Below, piece by piece: positions 18,173 to 27,494 of a DNA stretch of 64,000 bases. How positions within the stretch are numbered: position 1 is the first letter of the stretch; each line of letters opens with the position of its first letter. A model generated the notes under the pieces. It was not told the DNA's origin, made no database searches, and was given only the letters and a program-made list of their open reading frames with translations. This stretch comes from Ectothiorhodospiraceae bacterium 2226. Its GTDB lineage: Bacteria > Pseudomonadota > Gammaproteobacteria > GCA-013348725. Where the stretch lies: the NCBI GenBank assembly GCA_013348725.1, contig CP054689.1, positions 2,290,501-2,354,500 of the forward strand, given 5' to 3'. Position numbers and translations under genes: made by a program.

Positions 18173-19636
18173 GTGTCGGCGGCGCTCTTTCTCGCAGGCT
18201 CCTTGGCGCTGCCCCTCGCGGGTGCGGCGCTCGCCTTTGTGGTGGGCCGCGCCATGCCGTACTTCGCCCTCGCGGTGTCCACGCTCGCGCTGGGCAGTGC
18301 CGCGGGCTTGGCGCGGCACGTGGCGCTGGAGGGGGCGCTGCGTTATCCGCTGGGGGGCTGGGGTGCGCCGCTCGGTATCGACCTCTACGTCGACGGGCTC
18401 GCCGCGCTGGCATTGTTGATGACGGGCGTGGTGAACTGGTTCATCGGCCTGTATGCCACCGCCTATTTCGCGGACGACCGGGCCGGCCGCTACTTCTGGC
18501 CGTTGTGGCTGTTCCTGAGCGGCGCGCTCAATGCCCTGTTCGTCTCGGCCGACCTGTTCAATCTCTACGTCACACTGGAGCTCGTGGGGCTCGCGTCGGT
18601 GGCGCTCGCGGCGCTGAGCGGCAAGGGACCGGCGCTGGTCGCCTCCATGCGGTATCTGCTGGTCACCCTGCTGGGTTCGCTGCTGTACCTGATGGCGGTG
18701 GCGCTGTTGTATGCCGCCTACGGTGCGCTCGACATCGCCACTGTCGGCGCGCGCCTGCAGAACGAGCCGGTCGCTTGGGTGGCCTTCGCCCTCATCACCG
18801 TCGGCATGTGGCTCAAGATCGCGCTGTTCCCCTTGCACTTCTGGCTACCGCCGGCGCACGCCAATGCGCCGGGGCCGGTCAGCGCGCTGTTGTCCGGGCT
18901 GGTGGTGAAGGCGGGCTTCTACCTGTTGCTGCGGTTTTGGATCATGTTGTTCCCCGACACCTTCGATCCGCGTGCCGGGCACGTGCTCGGCGCGTTCGGT
19001 GTGGCGGCGATCATATGGGGTTCGTTGCACGCACTGCGCCAGCGCCGGCTCAAGTTGCTGGTGGCCTATTCGACCGTCGCACAGATGGGCTACCTGTTCC
19101 TGTTGTTTCCCTTGTCGTTCACGGTGCAGGGGGCCAGTGCCTGGAGCGGTGTGGTGCTCTACATGCTGGCCCATGCCGGGGCCAAGGCCGCCATGTTCAT
19201 GGCCGCCAGCAACCTGCTGCTGGCCTACGGGCATGATCGCATCGACGGCTTGTCCGGCAGCGCGCACATCATGCCGGTGACGCTGTTCGCGTTCGGCCTC
19301 TCGGGCGTGACCCTGATGGGGCTGCCGCCGAGCGGCGGCTTCGTCGCGAAGTGGCTGCTGTTGAGCGCCGCGGTCGAGGCACAGATGTGGTTCTACGTCG
19401 GCGCGATCGTGCTGGGCGGGCTGCTCGCGGCGGCCTACGTGTTCCGCGTGCTGCGCAGCGCCTCGCGCATCGTGCCCTCGACGGCGGCCGGCACCCTGGC
19501 GGTGCGGCGGCTGCCGAGGCGCCTGGAGTGGGCGCCGCTGGTGCTGGCGGCGGTGGCCGCCGCGCTGGGCTTTTACGCGGTGCTGCCATTGGAGTTGCTG
19601 GAAGAGGCCGCCCCGTTTACCGAGGTGGCACCATGA
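18173..19636 (+). CDS. mnhD: Mrp antiporter-like subunit D1 (NuoL/M/N family)
   Basis: Membrane protein of 487 residues with about 14 helices. Key residues of proton-translocating subunits are present: Glu136 in TM5 (LYVTLELVGL), Lys215 in TM7 (GMWLKIALFPLHFWLP), the VVKAGFY lysine of TM8, and Lys in FVAKW of TM12. GTG start at 18173, four bases after mnhC. First of three consecutive subunits of this family; in Mrp complexes MrpD and MrpA each form an ion channel module. Confidence 0.92.
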   Translation: MSAALFLAGSLALPLAGAALAFVVGRAMPYFALAVSTLALGSAAGLARHVALEGALRYPLGGWGAPLGIDLYVDGLAALALLMTGVVNWFIGLYATAYFADDRAGRYFWPLWLFLSGALNALFVSADLFNLYVTLELVGLASVALAALSGKGPALVASMRYLLVTLLGSLLYLMAVALLYAAYGALDIATVGARLQNEPVAWVAFALITVGMWLKIALFPLHFWLPPAHANAPGPVSALLSGLVVKAGFYLLLRFWIMLFPDTFDPRAGHVLGAFGVAAIIWGSLHALRQRRLKLLVAYSTVAQMGYLFLLFPLSFTVQGASAWSGVVLYMLAHAGAKAAMFMAASNLLLAYGHDRIDGLSGSAHIMPVTLFAFGLSGVTLMGLPPSGGFVAKWLLLSAAVEAQMWFYVGAIVLGGLLAAAYVFRVLRSASRIVPSTAAGTLAVRRLPRRLEWAPLVLAAVAAALGFYAVLPLELLEEAAPFTEVAP

Positions 19637-21123
19637 TCGGCTCGGCGCTGCCCTTGCTGGTGGTACTGAGTTCGCTGTTGGCGGGGCTGATCATCTTCAC
19701 CCTGCCGGAAGGGCGCCGCGGCCTGCGCACCGTCATCAACCTCACCGGCGCGCTGAGCAAGCTCGTGCTGATCGGCTTCATGCTCTGGGGCGTGTACCAC
19801 GGCGTAGAGTACGAGTTGCGCTACCCGCTGTTGCCGGGGCTTGACCTGGTGCTGCGCGCCGATCCGCTGGCCCTGCTGTTCGTCACCCTGTCGGCCGGCC
19901 TGTGGCTGCTGACCACCGTTTATGCCATCGCCTATCTGGAGCACGAAGGCTCGGGCAACCGCAGCCGCTTCTTCGGGTTCTTTTCGCTGTGCGTGTCGGC
20001 CACCGTCGGCATCGCCATGGCGGGCAATCCGTTCACCTTCTTCGTGTTCTACGAGATACTCACCTTGGTCACCTATCCGCTGGTGGTCCACCGCGGCACC
20101 GAGGCGGCACTGCGCGCCGGGCGGGTGTACCTCGCCTATACGCTCAGCGGCGGCGTGGTGCTGCTGGTCGGGCTGGTGTGGCTATACGCGCTGGCCGGTC
20201 CGGTGGAATTTGCCGCGGGCGGCGTGCTGGCCGATGCCGGCCTGTCCCATGGCATTCTCGTCGCGCTGTTCGTGCTGTTGATCGGCGGGCTGGGGGTCAA
20301 GTGCGCCCTGTTCCCGCTGCATGGCTGGTTGCCGGTGGCGATGGTCGCGCCGGCGCCGGTGAGTGCCCTGCTGCACGCGGTGGCGGTGGTCAAGGCGGGT
20401 GCCTTCGGCATCGTGCGGGTGGTGTACGAGATCTACGGCGTGGAGTTCGCGCGCGACCTCGGCCTGATGTGGCCGCTCGCGAGCCTGGCGGCCTTCACCA
20501 TCATCTACGCCTCGCTGCGGGCGCTCATGCAGGAAGACCTCAAGCGGCGGCTTGCCTTCTCCACCGTCAGCCAGTTGTCCTACATCGTGCTCGGTGTGGC
20601 CATCGTGGGGCCGCTTGCCACCCTCGGCGGGGTGGTGCATTTGGTGCACCAGGGCGTCATGAAAATCACCCTGTTCTTCTGCGCGGGCAATTACGCCGAG
20701 ACGCTGCATATCCATCGTGTCAGCGAGCTCAACGGGGTGGGGCGGCGCATGCCGTGGACCACTGCGGCCTTCACCGTCGGCGCCCTCGGCATGATGGGTA
20801 TGCCGCCGATAGCGGGTTTCGTGAGCAAGTGGTATCTCGGCCTCGGCGCCCTGGAGAGCGGGCAGGGGCTGTGGATCGCCGTGCTGGCAGGCTCGACGCT
20901 GCTGAACGCCGCCTACTTCCTCCCGCTGCTCTACCGGGCGTGGTTTCTGCCGACCACGGCCGGCTGGGCTGATCCGCGCCCACGCCCGGAGACCGGGCGG
21001 GCCCTGTTGTGGCCGCCGGTGATTACGGCCGCCATCAGCCTTTTGATCGGGCTGTTTGCCGCGGCGGCCTGGAGCCCCTTGGCGTGGACGGCGCTCGCCA
21101 CGCGGGAGCAGTACGCGCCATGA
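19633..21123 (+). CDS. Mrp antiporter-like subunit D2 (NuoL/M/N family)
   Basis: Membrane protein of 496 residues with about 14 helices. TM5 Glu141 (FVFYEILTLV), TM7 Lys223 (GGLGVKCALFPLHGWLP), TM8 VVKAGAFG and TM12 FVSKWY are all retained, so it should be a working antiporter-like module. ATG 19633 in an ATGA overlap with D1; the longer in-frame start (19351) lies inside D1. It lacks the MrpA C-terminal extension, which is provided by the fused subunit at 16850. Confidence 0.92.
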   Translation: MIGSALPLLVVLSSLLAGLIIFTLPEGRRGLRTVINLTGALSKLVLIGFMLWGVYHGVEYELRYPLLPGLDLVLRADPLALLFVTLSAGLWLLTTVYAIAYLEHEGSGNRSRFFGFFSLCVSATVGIAMAGNPFTFFVFYEILTLVTYPLVVHRGTEAALRAGRVYLAYTLSGGVVLLVGLVWLYALAGPVEFAAGGVLADAGLSHGILVALFVLLIGGLGVKCALFPLHGWLPVAMVAPAPVSALLHAVAVVKAGAFGIVRVVYEIYGVEFARDLGLMWPLASLAAFTIIYASLRALMQEDLKRRLAFSTVSQLSYIVLGVAIVGPLATLGGVVHLVHQGVMKITLFFCAGNYAETLHIHRVSELNGVGRRMPWTTAAFTVGALGMMGMPPIAGFVSKWYLGLGALESGQGLWIAVLAGSTLLNAAYFLPLLYRAWFLPTTAGWADPRPRPETGRALLWPPVITAAISLLIGLFAAAAWSPLAWTALATREQYAP

Positions 21124-21136
21124 GGGGGCAAGCGCG

Positions 21137-22855
21137 ATGAGCGCGTTGTGGCTGCTGGCGCTGCTGTTGCCGACCGCAGTGGCGGCGCTGCTGGTGGTGG
21201 CGCCGCTGCGCCCGGTCGTGCTCGCCATGGCGCCGTGGACCATCCCGCCGGTGTTCGGCTTGGCGCTGTATGCCCCGCCGCCCCTGTACCTCGACGATGT
21301 GTTGTTCGGCGTGGTGCTGGGGGTCGATCTCAGCGGCGAGATCCTGCTGCTGCTGGTGGCGCTGCTGTGGTGGCTCGCGGGTCTGCAGGCCCAGGCGACG
21401 CTGGCTCGCGACCCGGCCGCGCCACGCTTCTTTGCCTTTTTTCTGCTCAGCTTCGTTGGCAGCGCGGGGCTCATCATGGCGCAGGACGCGGTGAGTTTTT
21501 ACGCCTTCTTCACCCTGATGAGCTTCGCGGCCTACGGACTGATCCTGCACCGCGGCGATGCGCAGGCGCGCGAGGCGGGGCGCATCTATCTCATTCTCGC
21601 TCTGCTGGGCGAGGCCGTCCTGCTCGCGGGGGTGTTGATGGCGGTCGCGGCGGCGGGCGAGGCCGGCTTTGCGGCCCTGCGGGCGGCGGTTGCCACCGCC
21701 CCCGAGCGCGACCTCATCGTGGCCCTCATCGCGGTCGGTTTCGGTATCAAGGTCGGCGTGATACCGCTGCACGTGTGGCTGCCGCTCGCCCATCCGGCGG
21801 CCCCGGCGCCGGCCAGCGCGGTGCTGAGCGGAACCATCATCAAGGCCGGCCTGCTGGGCTGGCTGCGTTTTCTGCCGATCGGAGAGACCGCACTGCCGGG
21901 CTGGGGCGCGGCCTTCGTCGCCTTCGGTCTGTTGGCCGCGTTCTACGGCGTGGCGGTCGGCCTGGCGCAGCGGGAACTGAAGGTGGTGTTGGCCTACTCG
22001 AGCATCAGCCAAATGGGGTTCGTCACCGTGGGCGTGGGGCTGGCGCTGTTGCACCCGGCGCAGGCCGAGATCATCCTGTGGGCGATCCTCATCTACGCGC
22101 TGCACCACGGCTTCGCCAAGGGTGCCTTGTTCATGGGGGTGAGCGTGATCTCCCCGCTGCCGCGCGCGCGTCTCGCGCGCGTGGCGGTCGTCGCCGGCGT
22201 CGCGCTGGCGGGGCTCGCGCTGGCGGGCGCGCCGCTCACCAGTGGCGCTCTGGCCAAGGCGCTGCTCAAAGCGGCCGTGGCCGACAACCATCTGGACGCC
22301 GTCCTGGCGCTGGCGGCAATGGGGACCACCTTGTTGATGGCGCGCTTCTTGTGGTTGGTGCTGCACAAGCCGCACGGGCAGGCGGCCGCGCCCGGGGTGT
22401 GGGTGCCGTGGTTGGGGACGCTCGCGCTCATGGCGGGCGTGGCGTGGGTCGTGGCGGTCTACGGTCGGGCGCCGCTCGCCGCGCCCGGCCCCCTCGGCGC
22501 CGGGTGGGACGCCCTTTGGCCGGTGTTGGCCGGCATTGTCGTGGCGGCTTTCGGCTGGCGGTTTGGTGGGGGGATTCGATGGCCGGGTGTGCCGCCGGGG
22601 GATCTGCTACGTCCGGCCGAAGCGCTACTCAGGCCATTGGCGTCCGTTTCCTTGGACGTGCCCCGCCGACGCGTGCAGGCCTTCGGTCTCTTGCTTGAGC
22701 GACGGACGCGCGCATTGGTGCTGGGCAACATCGCCCTGGTGGAGCGTCGGCTCAGCCGTTGGCGCACACCGGCAGGCCTGGTGTTGGTGCTGGCCCTGGT
22801 GTTGTGGTGGTCGCTGGGCTACGGCGGCGGCTGGCTGGGTTATTCACCGCACTGA
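21137..22855 (+). CDS. Mrp antiporter-like subunit D3, lacking the TM5 glutamate
   Basis: Membrane protein of 572 residues, the third NuoL/M/N-type subunit of the operon. Lys205 in TM7 (GFGIKVGVIPLHVWLP), the TM8 IIKAGLLG lysine and a lysine in SGALAKALL are present. The TM5 glutamate is not: aligned on the following HRG, position 126 is Thr where D2 has Glu141. It also has an extra C-terminal region (about 480-572) with a helix and an amphipathic stretch ending in a final TM. GGGGG lies eight bases before ATG 21137. Either an altered ion pathway or a structural subunit. Confidence 0.88.
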   Translation: MSALWLLALLLPTAVAALLVVAPLRPVVLAMAPWTIPPVFGLALYAPPPLYLDDVLFGVVLGVDLSGEILLLLVALLWWLAGLQAQATLARDPAAPRFFAFFLLSFVGSAGLIMAQDAVSFYAFFTLMSFAAYGLILHRGDAQAREAGRIYLILALLGEAVLLAGVLMAVAAAGEAGFAALRAAVATAPERDLIVALIAVGFGIKVGVIPLHVWLPLAHPAAPAPASAVLSGTIIKAGLLGWLRFLPIGETALPGWGAAFVAFGLLAAFYGVAVGLAQRELKVVLAYSSISQMGFVTVGVGLALLHPAQAEIILWAILIYALHHGFAKGALFMGVSVISPLPRARLARVAVVAGVALAGLALAGAPLTSGALAKALLKAAVADNHLDAVLALAAMGTTLLMARFLWLVLHKPHGQAAAPGVWVPWLGTLALMAGVAWVVAVYGRAPLAAPGPLGAGWDALWPVLAGIVVAAFGWRFGGGIRWPGVPPGDLLRPAEALLRPLASVSLDVPRRRVQAFGLLLERRTRALVLGNIALVERRLSRWRTPAGLVLVLALVLWWSLGYGGGWLGYSPH

Positions 22856-22957
22856 TAGTCGGTCATCCTAGGCATATGGGGGGCTGGTCTGCGGCCGTCC
22901 ATCCGGGATAAACTCATGAGGACATTATAAAAAGGATCCTCGAGGCGCAGGGAGCGC

Positions 22958-25378
22958 ATGACCGAACAGCGACCAGCGCAAGCCGGTGGGGGAGGGCGCC
23001 ACTGGTATCTTCCGACCTACATTGCTTTGGCGGGCGGTGTGGTGCTGGCGGCCGTCGCCTATGTCTTGATTTCCAATCACGAACAGCGCGAACTTCATCT
23101 GGAGTTCGAGCTCATCGCCCACGATCGTATCACGGCCCTGCAACGCGAACTCGACCACGAGCTCGAGGTTATCCGTGCCACGGCGGCGTTTCGCATGGCG
23201 CACTCGCTGCCGGATGAGCGTGACTTTGTCGATTTCCTCAATGTATTCGGGCAGCGCTTCTTCGCCGTGCAGGCGGTCGGCTGGGCGCCCGCTGTGGAGC
23301 CGACCGATCTCGCCGGCTTGGAAGCGCAGCTGCGGCGCCGGCTGCCCGGCTTCCACATCGAGCAGGCCTGGATAGACGACCCGCTCAACCTCTACGAGCC
23401 GCCGTTGCCCTTTGCGTTTCCGCTGATCACGTTGGCGCCCGCCCTGGACGAATGGCTGGGGCGGGACCTGGCGGTGAGCGGCACGGCGCACGAGGCCCTG
23501 CAGCGGGCACGCGACACCGAGCGGCTTGCACTCAGCGGCCGCCTGCCGTACACGAACGGGCCTGACGAAGGTGTCCATGCGGTGCTCGGCGTGCATCCGG
23601 TGTTTGCACGCGACGCCACCGAAGGGGAACGGCACGCGTCGCTGGAAGGTTTCGTAGTGGGGGTCTTGCACGTCGGGCACCTGGTGGAACAGGCGCTGCG
23701 CCACCTGGAGCCGCGCGGCGTGGATATTCTCCTGTATGACGAGTCGGGGAGCGCCGGCGAGCGCTTTCTCTACGCTTACAGTGACGGTGTCGCCGCCCGT
23801 ACCGAGGCGGCACCCTATCCGTGGGCGGCGCGGCGCATGTTCGTGGTGGGCGGGCGCGCCTGGGAGGCAGTGGCGACCCCGAGTCCCGCCTTCTACGGGC
23901 GGCACGCTCACCGGCCGCGGCGCGCCTGGGCCGCGGCCGCCACGGTGATGCTGTTCAGCCTGTTGCTGGCCGGGTACCTGCGCGCCCACGGTCGCTACAG
24001 CCGGCGCGTGGAGCGCCTGCTCGGCGCATTGCAGGACGAGGTGGTGGATCGGCGGCGCATCGAGCAGACGCTCAGTCGCGAGCGCGACTTTCGCAATGCG
24101 GTGTTCGATACCGCCGATGCCTTCGTGTTGGTGCTGTCGCCCGACGGGCGCATCGCCGAGTGCAACCGCAGCTGCGAACGCCTGGTGCGCCAATCGAGCG
24201 CGGCGCTACGCGGACGGCCGGTGTGGGAGGTGCTCAGCGAGCGTTCGCAGGCCGCCGCGGCGAAGAACCTCATGCACCACATCAGCACCTCGCCCGGCGC
24301 CCGGCGCATGGAGTTGTGGGTAGGCCGCGGCAAACGTCAGCGCATGGTCGACTGGACGTTTCGGCGCTTGTGCGGCGCGCATGGCGAGGCCGAGTTTCTG
24401 GTCGCCACCGGCATCGACATCACGCGCCGCTATCACGTGGAGCAGGCCTTGCGGCGCAGCGACGAGCAGTTCCGCCAGCTGGCCGAAAACATCCGCGAGG
24501 TGTTCTGGATCAGCGACCTGGCCCGCCCGCGCCTGGTGTATGTCAGTCCGGCCTACGAGGAAATCTGGGGGCGGTCGCGCGAGCGCCTGCGCACCCGGCC
24601 CGGCGACTGGATCCACGGCGTGCACCCCGAGGACCGCTCCCACGTATTCGCCACCATTCGCGCCTTGGCGTCGGTGCTGCGCGAGCAGCCGCAGGTCATC
24701 ATGGAGTTTCGTGTCGTACGCCCGGACGGCACGCTGCGTTGGGTGCAGGCGCGCGGCTTTCCCGTACGCGACGACAGCGGCCGCCTGGTGCGCGTGGCGG
24801 GCCTCATGGAGGACGTCACCGAGCGCAAGGCCTTCGAGGAGCGCCTCCAGCACCTCGCGCACTACGACGTGCTGACGGGCCTGCCGAACCGCGCCCTGTT
24901 CATCGACCGGCTCGATCAGGCGCTGGCGCACGCGCAGCGCGCCCGCGAGAAGCTCGCCGTGTTCTACGTGGACCTGGACGACTTCAAGGGCATAAACGAC
25001 ACCCTGGGGCACGAGTACGGTGACTTGCTGCTGCGCCAGGTCGCGCGTCACCTGGAGGGGGTGGTGCGCGCCGAGGACACGGTCGCCCGCATCGGCGGAG
25101 ACGAATTCACGCTGTTGTTGCGGGGTCTGGAATCGGTCGCCGACGCGACCGTGGTGGCCGAGAAGATCATGAGTGAGTTGTCACGGCCGCTGCCGCTCAA
25201 AGAGCACCAATGCCTGATTCGCGTCAGCGTGGGTATCGCGCTCTATCCGCTCGATGCCCAGGATCGGGACGGTCTGCTGCGCAGCGCCGACGCCGCCATG
25301 TACGAGGTGAAGCACGGCGGCAAGCAGAGCTTCCGTTTCTTCAGCCGCCGCTTCGAGAACAACCAGTCCACCCCCTGA
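22958..25378 (+). CDS. Membrane-bound sensor diguanylate cyclase (periplasmic CHASE-like domain, two PAS, GGDEF)
   Basis: Protein of 806 residues. TM1 about 19-41, a periplasmic sensory domain about 45-320 (CHASE-like, with FAVQAVGWAP), TM2 about 323-342, PAS about 365-480, PAS/PAC about 490-625, GGDEF about 640-800. The active-site GGDEF is intact at 713-717 and an inhibitory RxxD (RAED, 704-707) sits five residues before it, so it should make c-di-GMP with product inhibition. No EAL domain. GGGAG before ATG 22958; an AT-rich ATTATAAA (22924-22931) could be the -10. Its ligand is unknown. Stands alone between the Mrp operon and a spermidine-synthase-like gene. Confidence 0.93.
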   Translation: MTEQRPAQAGGGGRHWYLPTYIALAGGVVLAAVAYVLISNHEQRELHLEFELIAHDRITALQRELDHELEVIRATAAFRMAHSLPDERDFVDFLNVFGQRFFAVQAVGWAPAVEPTDLAGLEAQLRRRLPGFHIEQAWIDDPLNLYEPPLPFAFPLITLAPALDEWLGRDLAVSGTAHEALQRARDTERLALSGRLPYTNGPDEGVHAVLGVHPVFARDATEGERHASLEGFVVGVLHVGHLVEQALRHLEPRGVDILLYDESGSAGERFLYAYSDGVAARTEAAPYPWAARRMFVVGGRAWEAVATPSPAFYGRHAHRPRRAWAAAATVMLFSLLLAGYLRAHGRYSRRVERLLGALQDEVVDRRRIEQTLSRERDFRNAVFDTADAFVLVLSPDGRIAECNRSCERLVRQSSAALRGRPVWEVLSERSQAAAAKNLMHHISTSPGARRMELWVGRGKRQRMVDWTFRRLCGAHGEAEFLVATGIDITRRYHVEQALRRSDEQFRQLAENIREVFWISDLARPRLVYVSPAYEEIWGRSRERLRTRPGDWIHGVHPEDRSHVFATIRALASVLREQPQVIMEFRVVRPDGTLRWVQARGFPVRDDSGRLVRVAGLMEDVTERKAFEERLQHLAHYDVLTGLPNRALFIDRLDQALAHAQRAREKLAVFYVDLDDFKGINDTLGHEYGDLLLRQVARHLEGVVRAEDTVARIGGDEFTLLLRGLESVADATVVAEKIMSELSRPLPLKEHQCLIRVSVGIALYPLDAQDRDGLLRSADAAMYEVKHGGKQSFRFFSRRFENNQSTP

Positions 25379-25501
25379 CGCGCGGCCGACGGTTCATTGG
25401 CCTCTACGATCATGATAGGCTGCGGCCATGCCCGATTCCGGGCCGAACATCCCGCACCGCGGCGCCTCGGGTCGCGGTCTGCATGAGGCAGCGCAAACAG
25501 C

Positions 25502-27040
25502 ATGACCGACGTAGCAAGCCGCGCAAACCGCGCGCGATTGATGTGGTACGGAGCAGTGGTCTTCGTCAGTTCCGCCTTCCTTCTGGTGCTGGAGATCGTC
25601 GCCGGGCGTCTACTCGCGCCCTATGTCGGCGTCTCCCTGTACACCTGGACGTCCATCATCGGCGTGATTCTCGCCGGCCTGTCGCTGGGCAATTGGCTCG
25701 GCGGTCTATGGGCGGACCGGGGCGGTGACGAACAGGCGGTCGGCCTCACCCTCGGTCTGGCCGGCCTGTTCAGTCTGGCGATCCTGCCGCTGCTGACGCT
25801 GGTCGCGCCCATGATCGAGACGCGCGGACTGGGGCTGCTGAGCGCCAGTTTCTTTTACGTGCTGGCCCTGTTCTTCATCCCCGGGGTGCTGCTCGGCGTG
25901 ATCACGCCGCTGCTGACCACCATCGCGCTGCGCCTGGATGCGCGCGCCGGCCACGTGGTGGGGCGCATGCATGCCCTGGCGGCGCTGGGCGCCATCCTCG
26001 GCACCTTCATCACCGGCTTCGTGCTCATCCAATACGTCGGCACGCGCAACGTGATCGTCGGCACCGGTATCGGGCTCCTGGTGCTCGCGGCGCCGTTCCT
26101 GTTGCGCGCGCGCCGCGCGGTGCCCGCCGCCCTGGTCGCCGGGTTGGTGCTGATCGCCTCCGTGGGCTATGCGCGCGGCGCCCTGATCGACCCGTGCGAG
26201 CGTGAGAGCAGCTACTTCTGCATCCGCGTGGTCGACGAGCCCAGTGCCTTCGGCCCCACCCGCGCCTTGGTGCTCGACTACCTCAAGCACGGCGCCAACA
26301 GCTCCCAGCACCCGGCGTTGTTCGTGGCCCCCTATGTGCACCTGATGGACGAGCTGGTGCTGCACCACTTCGGCCGTGAGCGCGCCGGCGACCTCAACTA
26401 CTTCTTCGCCGGCGGCGGCGCCTACACCCTGCCGCGCGGTATTCGCCACCTGCGCCCCCAGGCGGGCATTACGGTGGCGGAGATCGACCCGCTGGTGACG
26501 CGCGTGGCGGCCGAAAAGCTGTTCGTGGACACCGCCGACATGCGCATCCTGCACGAGGACGCGCGCATGGCCCTCGGGCGCAACGACACCCGCTACGACG
26601 TGGTGTTCGGCGATGCCTTTCACGACATCTCCATTCCCTATCACCTGGTCACGCGTGAGTACAACCAGTTGGTCAAGTCGCGGCTGACCGAGCACGGCAT
26701 CTACATCCTCAACGTGCTGGATGCCTTTCCCAACGCCGAGCTCGTCAAGACCATGGTCAACACCCTCGAGCGCGACTTCGCGCACGTGGCGGTGTGGATG
26801 GAGTTCGCGCCTTCGGAACCGACCCGCATGACCTACGTGATCTCCGCCAGCGATGCCCATGCACCGCCGGAGTTCATCCGGCCCGCGCGCCAGGGCGGCG
26901 GCCAGCGCGGCTGGTTGCGGGTCAACGAGCCGCTGTTCCAGGTCGGCCTGCCACGCGAGCAGCTGCCGGTTCTCACGGACGATTTCGTGCCGGTCGAGCG
27001 GCTGGTCTCCGGCTTCTTTTTCGACACGCTGGGTAACTGA
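25502..27040 (+). CDS. Membrane-fused spermidine-synthase-like protein
   Basis: Protein of 512 residues: about eight hydrophobic helices (1-230) with an MFS-like ExVAGRLLAPYVG start, then a soluble spermidine-synthase fold (about 260-480). Methyltransferase-like motifs are visible: AGGGAYTLPR, VAEIDPLV, and YDVVFGDAFHD in place of the D-S-x-D-P loop of true SpeE. Because the polyamine-binding loop differs, aminopropyl transfer is not assured. Such fusions are common in proteobacteria but lack an assigned function. No clear operon partner; ends 18 bases before a decayed gene on the other strand. Confidence 0.82.
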   Translation: MTDVASRANRARLMWYGAVVFVSSAFLLVLEIVAGRLLAPYVGVSLYTWTSIIGVILAGLSLGNWLGGLWADRGGDEQAVGLTLGLAGLFSLAILPLLTLVAPMIETRGLGLLSASFFYVLALFFIPGVLLGVITPLLTTIALRLDARAGHVVGRMHALAALGAILGTFITGFVLIQYVGTRNVIVGTGIGLLVLAAPFLLRARRAVPAALVAGLVLIASVGYARGALIDPCERESSYFCIRVVDEPSAFGPTRALVLDYLKHGANSSQHPALFVAPYVHLMDELVLHHFGRERAGDLNYFFAGGGAYTLPRGIRHLRPQAGITVAEIDPLVTRVAAEKLFVDTADMRILHEDARMALGRNDTRYDVVFGDAFHDISIPYHLVTREYNQLVKSRLTEHGIYILNVLDAFPNAELVKTMVNTLERDFAHVAVWMEFAPSEPTRMTYVISASDAHAPPEFIRPARQGGGQRGWLRVNEPLFQVGLPREQLPVLTDDFVPVERLVSGFFFDTLGN

Positions 27041-27058
27041 GCGCCCGCTCGGCTCCTT

Positions 27059-27360
27059 TCAGGAGGTCGCAGTCACCACGATCGTGCCGCTGTAGCTGCC
27101 CGGCACCGCCGGCGGCTGACGCGGCAGGTGGCCGTAGATGGGTGGTCCACCGGTGCTTCGCCGGTGGTCCCGCTCGCCGCACCGGTCCCACCGTTGCCAT
27201 CGCCCCAGATCACCGTCCGTCCCGCATCCACATACAGGTTGTGGGCGAGCGTTGCCCGCTCGCTCACCATCCGCCGCTCCAGATACTGTCCACGCCCGGT
27301 GAGCTCTATGGTGGGGTCGAGGCCGAAAAAGAAAATGCCATTCAGCGTGGCCCGCACCAT
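27059..27360 (-). pseudogene. Decayed spore-coat-U (SCPU) domain gene, truncated and frameshifted
   Basis: Two minus-strand frames together read as the C-terminal half of a spore coat protein U domain, the CsuA/B-type pilin-like family. The first frame gives RRMVSERATLAHNLYVDAG then RTVIWGDGNGGTG. The second resumes as PIYGHLPRQPPAVPG then SYSGTIVVTATS and a stop at 27059. The frame changes near 27140-27165. The signal peptide and N-terminal half are absent, and there is no usher or chaperone nearby. The remaining 134 bases up to tRNA-Pro hold nothing recognisable. Confidence 0.7.
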
Positions 27361-27494
27361 GGAAGGCGCGGCTGGGGCTCAACAGAGCCACCTGCGTACC
27401 GCCAGGGACGGCAGGCACTGCCTCACAAGGAATCTGGGCGGAAAGGTTTGACGCTGAAACGCCAGCTACCGCAAAAAACTCGGGAACAGAACGA

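Noticed and set aside
20182-22375. Long antisense frames under the Mrp subunits (up to 446 codons)
   Set aside because: Composition (His/Arg/Gln-rich, no hydrophobic pattern) is that of a shadow; plus-strand membrane genes are certain.
27361-27494. Possible attachment site or mobile-element end beside tRNA-Pro
   Set aside because: No direct repeat of the tRNA 3' end and no integrase or transposase anywhere in the window.
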